From: Comamonas fluminis
Lineage (GTDB): Bacteria > Pseudomonadota > Gammaproteobacteria > Burkholderiales > Burkholderiaceae_C
Assembly (NCBI RefSeq): GCF_019186805.1
Contig: NZ_CP066783.1
Span: 4,229,501 to 4,293,500 of the forward strand
Direction of reading: 5' to 3'
Length of the DNA stretch: 64,000 bases
In this document: piece by piece, positions 59,787-64,000 of the stretch
How positions within the stretch are numbered: position 1 is the first letter of the stretch
Layout of the letters: every line of letters starts with the position of its first letter
The notes under the pieces: model-generated
Told to the model about the DNA's origin: nothing
The model's input: only the letters and a program-made list of their open reading frames with translations
Databases searched by the model: none
Made by a program: the position numbers and the translations under genes

Positions 59787-60779
59787 ATGAAGACGTATTT
59801 CAAAATCGCCGCCGTTGCACTGGCCGCTACCGCAGCCATCAGCAGCCACGCCGACAGCAACTACCCCGTTGCTGGCAAGACGATCACCATCATCGTTCCC
59901 TTCACCGCTGGTGGCCCCACAGACAAGGTGGCCCGCGATCTGGCCGAGTCCATGCGCAAGCAGCTGAACAACGCCACCATCGTCATCGACAACGCGGACG
60001 GTGCTGGCAGCACCATTGGCACAGCCAAGGCCGCACGCGCCCGCAATGACGGCTACACGCTGCTGCTGACACACATCGGCATGTCCACCATCCCGACGCT
60101 GTATCGCAAGCTCTCGTTCAACGTGCTCAACGATTTTGAATACGCCGGCATCATCAACGACGTGCCCATGACGCTGATTGGCCGCCCCACCCTGCCCGCC
60201 AAGAACTTCGCGGAAGTCAAGGACTGGGTCAGCAAGAACCAGGGCAAGGTGAACCTGGCCAACGCTGGTGTGGGCTCTGCCTCGCACCTGTGCGGCCTGA
60301 TGTTCCAGTCGGCCCTGCAGCAGGACATGACGCCCGTGCCTTACAAGGGCGCTGCTCCCGCGATTGCCGACCTGATGGGCAACCAGGTGGACCTGCTGTG
60401 CGACCAGACCACCAACACCACTTCGCAGATCGCGGCCAAGAAGGTGCAGGCCTATGCTGTGACCACCGCCAAGCCGCTGACAACGCCAGCCCTCAAGGAC
60501 CTGCCTACGCTGCAGTCTCTGGGTCTAAAGGACTTCAACGTGACCATCTGGCACGGCCTGTACGCCCCCAAGGGCACACCTGCTGATGTGGTCAAGAAGG
60601 TCAATGAAGCCATGAAGGCTTCGCTGAAGGACCCCGAGTTCATCAAGCGCCAGGAAGCCCTGGGCGCCGTGATCGCCTCTGATGACCGCGTCAACCCCGC
60701 TGGCCACAAGAAGTTTGTGGAAAGCGAAATTGCCAAGTGGGGCAAGGTCATCAAGGCCGCAGGCATCTACGCCGACTAA
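59787..60779 (+). CDS. Bug-type tripartite tricarboxylate transporter substrate-binding protein
   Basis: A 330-aa periplasmic receptor. The signal peptide MKTYFKIAAVALAATAAISSHA is followed by KTITIIVPFTAGGPTDKVAR. VIDNADGAGS, RNDGYTLLLTHIG and PVPYKGAAPAI follow the Bug pattern. The CAGGGAGACACC sequence before the ATG is a good ribosome binding site. It has its own 200-bp upstream region and its own terminator. No permease genes are adjacent. Confidence 0.9.
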   Translation: MKTYFKIAAVALAATAAISSHADSNYPVAGKTITIIVPFTAGGPTDKVARDLAESMRKQLNNATIVIDNADGAGSTIGTAKAARARNDGYTLLLTHIGMSTIPTLYRKLSFNVLNDFEYAGIINDVPMTLIGRPTLPAKNFAEVKDWVSKNQGKVNLANAGVGSASHLCGLMFQSALQQDMTPVPYKGAAPAIADLMGNQVDLLCDQTTNTTSQIAAKKVQAYAVTTAKPLTTPALKDLPTLQSLGLKDFNVTIWHGLYAPKGTPADVVKKVNEAMKASLKDPEFIKRQEALGAVIASDDRVNPAGHKKFVESEIAKWGKVIKAAGIYAD

Positions 60780-60801
60780 GCCAGGCCTTCACCCCTGAAG
60801 C

Positions 60802-60834
60802 AAAAAGCCCGCAGTGTGAACTGCGGGCTTTTTT
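60802..60834 (+). terminator. Rho-independent terminator after the Bug receptor gene
   Basis: AAAAAGCCCGCAG (60802-60814) pairs perfectly with CTGCGGGCTTTTT (60821-60833), loop TGTGAA. The T- and A-runs allow use in both directions, including by the convergent DUF1840 gene. Confidence 0.94.
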
Positions 60835-60858
60835 GTTGGACGACCTGTGCAGGCCAAA

Positions 60859-61182
60859 TCACCAGACGACTTCCTTGCCTTCGGCAGCGCTGCGGCGCAG
60901 CATGTCCACAAAGGGGGCGATACGCTGGCTCAGGCCCACGCTTTCATTGCTGGAAGCGGTTGCCCCCTCTTCCTCGGACGCGTCTTCTGGGGTGGCGCTG
61001 CGCTTGGTCACATCCTCTGCGGATGCAGCTTCCAGCGCAGAGATAGCGGCAGGAATTTGTTCCACGGTAATGATTCCGTGCTCATCATCTGGCGTTTTGC
61101 CAATGATTTCCAGCACCTGACGCCCATTGGCCTCCAGCATGATCAGATCTGCCGTGGCACGCGACTTGAATTTGTAGAGCAT
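60859..61182 (-). CDS. DUF1840 family protein
   Basis: A 107-aa protein starting MLYKFKSRATADLIMLE, the recognisable DUF1840 N-terminus. The central region is acidic (SAEDVTKRSATPEDASEEEG) and the C-terminus is RIAPFVDMLRRSAAEGKEVVW. No function is known for the family. The frame stays open upstream to 61284 inside the cfa gene, but AAGGGAC before the ATG at 61182 and the family start support this choice. It starts 11 bp after the cfa stop, so the two are likely co-transcribed. Confidence 0.85.
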   Translation of the reverse strand: MLYKFKSRATADLIMLEANGRQVLEIIGKTPDDEHGIITVEQIPAAISALEAASAEDVTKRSATPEDASEEEGATASSNESVGLSQRIAPFVDMLRRSAAEGKEVVW

Positions 61183-61193
61183 GTTCTGTCCCT

Positions 61194-62465
61194 TCAGCGG
61201 TAGATATATTCGCGGTTGAAAGGATAGCTGCTCTGCGCACCCTTCATCACGCCGGTTTGTAGGTCTCCGTCGGGTTTGCTGCACAGCATCTGGTGCAAGG
61301 CAATCCAGCCGCGCTCAAACGCCATGGCGCAGCCCGCCAGATACAGGCGATAGGCACGCAGAGCACGCTCTGCCTTGTCCACGTCGTACTGGGCCTCCAG
61401 AATGGCACGGGCAGGCTCCATCTGCGCTTCCAGCCCATCGGACCAGGCCCACAACGTACGCGCATAGTGCGGCCTGAGGTTTTCGGTATCCACCATCTCC
61501 AGCCTGCTGGCAGCCAGATCGTGCAACACACGGCTCACATGCATCAGCTCGCCGCCGGGAAAGATGTAGCGGTTGATGAACTCACCCATGCCCGCGCCCA
61601 GCTCTGCATTGCCCACGCCACCCGCCGTGATGCCGTGCACCAGCGCCAACCCGCCGGGCTTGAGCATGCGGTAGATGGTCTGAAAATACTCGGGCAGATT
61701 GGCGCTGCCCACATGCTCAAACATGCCGACCGAGCCGATCTTGTCAAAGGGCTGCACGCCATCCATCTGGCGGTAGTCGCGCAGCTCGACCTTGACCTGG
61801 CCCTGCAGCCCTTTTTCCGTAATGCGCCGCTGCACATATTCGTACTGGTTGCGCGACAGGGTAATGCCGTGGGCTTGCACGCCGTAGTGCTCTGCCGCCC
61901 AGAAGATGAGGCCACCCCAGCCAGACCCAATATCCCAGAAACGTTCACCCGGCTGAAGCTTGAGCTTTTTGCAGATGTGATCGAGCTTGGCCTCCTGCGC
62001 CTGCGCGAGGTTCATGCTCTGATCTTTGTAGTAAGCGCAGGAATAGACGCGGCGCGGGTCCAGCCACAGCGCGTAGAAATCGTCAGAGAGGTCGTAATGG
62101 AACTGAATCTGCTCGGCATCACGGCTCAGCGTATGCATGGCTAGAGACTTCGCTTTGGAGACTGTCTGCTCCAGCCAGGTAGGCCGGTGCTGCACCGGGT
62201 CGCCCTGCAAAAGCACTGCAGCGGCGGCCATGATGTCTCTGGGCTTTCCATGGATATCAACCCAGCCCTCAACCACCGCCGAGCCGACCGAGCCCACCTG
62301 ACCATCCAGCAGTGCAGCCAGTGCCTTGGGCGAGCGGAAAATCAGCTGTACGGCACTGTGCTCCGGACCGATACGCTCGCCAGAGGCCAGCTGAATCGAA
62401 GCAGTCACAGGAAGTTTTGCGAGAACCGGCTCCAGTGTGCTCAACAGGTTTTTCATGAAACCCAT
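61194..62465 (-). CDS. cfa: Cyclopropane-fatty-acyl-phospholipid synthase
   Basis: A 423-aa S-adenosylmethionine-dependent enzyme that adds a methylene bridge across double bonds of membrane lipid acyl chains, usually in stationary phase or acid stress. The SAM motif is FWDIGSGWGGL (176-186). SRDAEQIQFHYDLSDDFYALWLDPRRVYSCAYY is the signature around the active site (split: IQFHYDLSDDFYALWLD, YSCAYY). An SCP2-like N-terminal lipid-binding region covers 1-95. DUF1840 follows. An alternative start is Met4. Confidence 0.93.
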   Translation of the reverse strand: MGFMKNLLSTLEPVLAKLPVTASIQLASGERIGPEHSAVQLIFRSPKALAALLDGQVGSVGSAVVEGWVDIHGKPRDIMAAAAVLLQGDPVQHRPTWLEQTVSKAKSLAMHTLSRDAEQIQFHYDLSDDFYALWLDPRRVYSCAYYKDQSMNLAQAQEAKLDHICKKLKLQPGERFWDIGSGWGGLIFWAAEHYGVQAHGITLSRNQYEYVQRRITEKGLQGQVKVELRDYRQMDGVQPFDKIGSVGMFEHVGSANLPEYFQTIYRMLKPGGLALVHGITAGGVGNAELGAGMGEFINRYIFPGGELMHVSRVLHDLAASRLEMVDTENLRPHYARTLWAWSDGLEAQMEPARAILEAQYDVDKAERALRAYRLYLAGCAMAFERGWIALHQMLCSKPDGDLQTGVMKGAQSSYPFNREYIYR

Positions 62466-62541
62466 TGTTCACGCGCAATATGTCAGGTCAAGCCTTGATC
62501 CCGCAGACTTCTGTGAGCAAATGTCTCACCCCTAGGCCTGC

Positions 62542-63159
62542 TCAGCTGCGTGCCTGCACCAGCTTCTCGTAGGCCTTGCGGGTGGCGGGCGCGATGGAGT
62601 CCAGCACCTGCTCATAGGCAGTCTTGTGGCGTGCAATCAGGCGCATGGCCGCAACCGTGCGGCTTTTGCAGAACCAGTGGCAGGTGTGCTGCATCAGCAT
62701 CAGCTCGGCCGTCATGGTGAAGGCGCGGCGCTTGCGCTCTTCTTCATCCTGGGCCTGGCCCACCTGCACTGCGGCAATGGCCTGTGCATGCAGCTTCATG
62801 GCGGCACGCACATCCAGCGTGGCCGATGGCACCAGCCTGTCCATATAGGGCAGCGCCAGCGGCAGCGTGCTGGCCCGGGTCTGTTCGGCAGGCAGGCTGG
62901 CAAACTCATCCGCAAACCGCTGGAACTGGCTGGCCAGACTGGTTTCGGTGTTCTCCAGCACAGTCCAGATCTGCTCGCGGCGCTGGGCGTCGGTCTCGCC
63001 AATCACACGCAGATACCCCTCCATCAAGCCAGCCATGAGCTTTTCGATCTGAAAGCGCGAGAGATGCTGTGCCAGCAACTGGGTGTGCTGCCTTTGCTCC
63101 TGCTTCTTGAGCATGTAGAGCACGGTGGTGACAATGATGGCGAGCGTTAAAAAATCCAT
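62542..63159 (-). CDS. Hypothetical membrane-anchored protein, 205 aa
   Basis: A protein with one N-terminal hydrophobic segment (about residues 3-18, FLTLAIIVTTVLYMLKK) and a long helical cytoplasmic or periplasmic body, probably coiled-coil in part (QRQHTQLLAQHLSRFQIEKL). The C-terminal half contains a Trp/Cys/His-rich stretch (MLMQHTCHWFCKSR). I recognise no family. It is divergent from the aminopeptidase-like lipoprotein gene, with about 30 bp between start codons. Confidence 0.7.
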   Translation of the reverse strand: MDFLTLAIIVTTVLYMLKKQEQRQHTQLLAQHLSRFQIEKLMAGLMEGYLRVIGETDAQRREQIWTVLENTETSLASQFQRFADEFASLPAEQTRASTLPLALPYMDRLVPSATLDVRAAMKLHAQAIAAVQVGQAQDEEERKRRAFTMTAELMLMQHTCHWFCKSRTVAAMRLIARHKTAYEQVLDSIAPATRKAYEKLVQARS

Positions 63160-63189
63160 GAACTAGAACCCAACCGGCGAACCAGGGCG

Positions 63190-64000
63190 ATGCAAAAAAG
63201 AATGAGTGTAGTCAGCTTGACGGCCATCACGGCCCTCGGGGCAGCAATTGTCACACTGGCTGGCTGCAGCAGCACCGCCTATTACTGGCAGGGCTTCAGG
63301 GGGCAGATGCAGATCATCCAGGCAGCGCGGCCCATTGACGACTGGCTGGCCGACCGCAGCACCAGCCCTGCGCTGCAGCAGCGTCTGCGCGCCGCGCAGC
63401 AGATGCGCCGCTTTGCCAGCGAGCAACTGGCCCTGCCCGATAACGCCAGCTACACCCGCTACGCGGCACTGGAACGCAAATACGCGGTCTGGAACGTGGT
63501 GGCGGCCCCGCCAGACAGCCTGAAGATGCATCAATGGTGCTTTCCCATCACGGGCTGCATCAGCTACCGAGGCTACTTTGCCGAAGCCGATGCACAGGCC
63601 AAGGCCTATGAAATGCATGAGCAGGGCCTGGAAGTCAGCGTCTATGGTGTGCCCGCCTATTCCACGCTGGGCTATCTAAACTGGCTGGGTGGCGATCCAC
63701 TGCTCAGCAGCTTTATCGGCTGGCAGGAGGGCGACTTTGCCGGTCTGATGTTCCATGAGCTGGCCCACCAGCTGATCTACATCAAGAACGACACGGCCTT
63801 CAACGAATCATTTGCCACGGCGGTGGAGCGCATTGCCACACCGCTATGGCTGCAAACCCATGCCAGCGAAGCCACGCTGCAGCGCTGGCAACAGGCACAA
63901 ACGCGCAGAGCACTCTGGCAGCACCTTACCCGGCAAACACGGGCCAGACTTCACTCCATATATGAGAGAAATACTACTCAACCCCTTGATGAAAAAGCGC
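63190..64000 (+). CDS. Lipoprotein, predicted aminopeptidase family (zinc-binding; truncated by window end)
   Basis: The first 270 residues of a lipoprotein with lipobox TLAGC, matching a family annotated as predicted aminopeptidases (COG4324-like). MHQWCFPITGCISYRGYF and YGVPAYSTLGYLNWLGGDPL are family blocks, and MFHELAHQLIYIKNDTAFNESFATAVE contains an HExxH zinc motif with downstream Glu (split: FHELAHQLIY, FNESFATAVE). It is open to the right edge, so the C-terminus is missing. The ATG at 63190 is used; an alternative at 63202 gives a shorter signal. Confidence 0.82.
   Translation, partial: MQKRMSVVSLTAITALGAAIVTLAGCSSTAYYWQGFRGQMQIIQAARPIDDWLADRSTSPALQQRLRAAQQMRRFASEQLALPDNASYTRYAALERKYAVWNVVAAPPDSLKMHQWCFPITGCISYRGYFAEADAQAKAYEMHEQGLEVSVYGVPAYSTLGYLNWLGGDPLLSSFIGWQEGDFAGLMFHELAHQLIYIKNDTAFNESFATAVERIATPLWLQTHASEATLQRWQQAQTRRALWQHLTRQTRARLHSIYERNTTQPLDEKA

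Noticed and set aside
1..64000. CRISPR arrays, tRNA, rRNA or prophage
   Set aside because: I saw no regularly spaced short repeats with unique spacers, no cloverleaf-like tRNA ends, no rRNA sequence and no phage structural genes.

Overview
The window looks like chromosomal DNA of a betaproteobacterium of the family Comamonadaceae, most likely Comamonas or a close relative. The grounds are the high G+C content, three Bug-type tripartite tricarboxylate receptors, two M20 amidohydrolases, a Liv-type ABC transporter flanked by CoA ligases, and two families of short dispersed repeats of a kind I associate with this family. This is inference from gene content, not a database match. I see no rRNA, tRNA, CRISPR array, prophage or intact transposase. 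The only mobile element is a 262-bp MITE-like insertion.

Layout. 1-6.6 kb: an unrecognised protein, a histidine phosphatase overlapping a DSD1-type PLP enzyme, and a leftward Bug receptor / M20 hydrolase / phosphoribosyltransferase operon. 6.8-11.6 kb: a membrane fusion of an alkylglycerol-monooxygenase-like domain with a YhhN (lysoplasmalogenase-like) domain, then MgtC, a 1-kb stretch of small ORFs and structured RNA, an MgtE-N-like small protein and a second MgtC. 11.7-16.4 kb: housekeeping genes (ruvB, a peroxiredoxin, ruvA, phoH, ybeY). 16.4-23 kb: Bug receptor, TSUP permease, dbpA, exported M20 hydrolase, dtd, CDF efflux protein. 23-27.8 kb: a tight operon of a PAS-GGDEF-EAL protein, AMP nucleosidase (amn) and a membrane protein with a degenerate GGDEF domain. 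27.9-34.4 kb: 3-hydroxybutyryl-CoA dehydrogenase, the MITE, a large radical SAM protein divergent from a small ParB-like protein, Ohr, a 2H phosphoesterase and SrkA. 35-40 kb: two tandem paralogous lipoprotein metzincins plus a small exported protein, followed by a Gly/Val-rich lipoprotein. 40-44.7 kb: a TetR regulator divergent from an MFS pump, and soxR divergent from a RidA-like/MFS pair with a textbook SoxR box. 44.7-49.8 kb: an unrecognised protein, htpG behind a sigma-32-like promoter, and an RluB/RluF-family synthase with a giant repetitive N-terminus. 49.8-59.6 kb: a Crp/Fnr regulator divergent from a seven-gene acyl-CoA-ligase / Liv transporter / phenylacetate-CoA-ligase-like operon. 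59.7-64 kb: Bug receptor, DUF1840 protein, cyclopropane fatty acid synthase, an unrecognised membrane-anchored protein and a truncated lipoprotein aminopeptidase-like gene.

Most notable observations. (1) One ORF appears to join two ether-lipid-cleaving activities. (2) Seven copies of a GC-rich 80-155-bp repeat each start within about 30 bp of a stop codon, in the orientation of that gene. (3) The MITE duplicated a CTAG that contains a gene's own stop codon. (4) A near-perfect 13-bp stem encloses a roughly 95-nt structured region before the MgtE-N-like gene. (5) A large radical SAM protein has an unrecognised 370-residue C-terminal half and a divergent ParB-like neighbour. (6) Two metzincin lipoproteins carry lamin-tail-like domains. 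(7) A SoxR-controlled RidA homologue lacks the catalytic arginine. (8) A second short repeat family has inserted in frame inside three coding regions.
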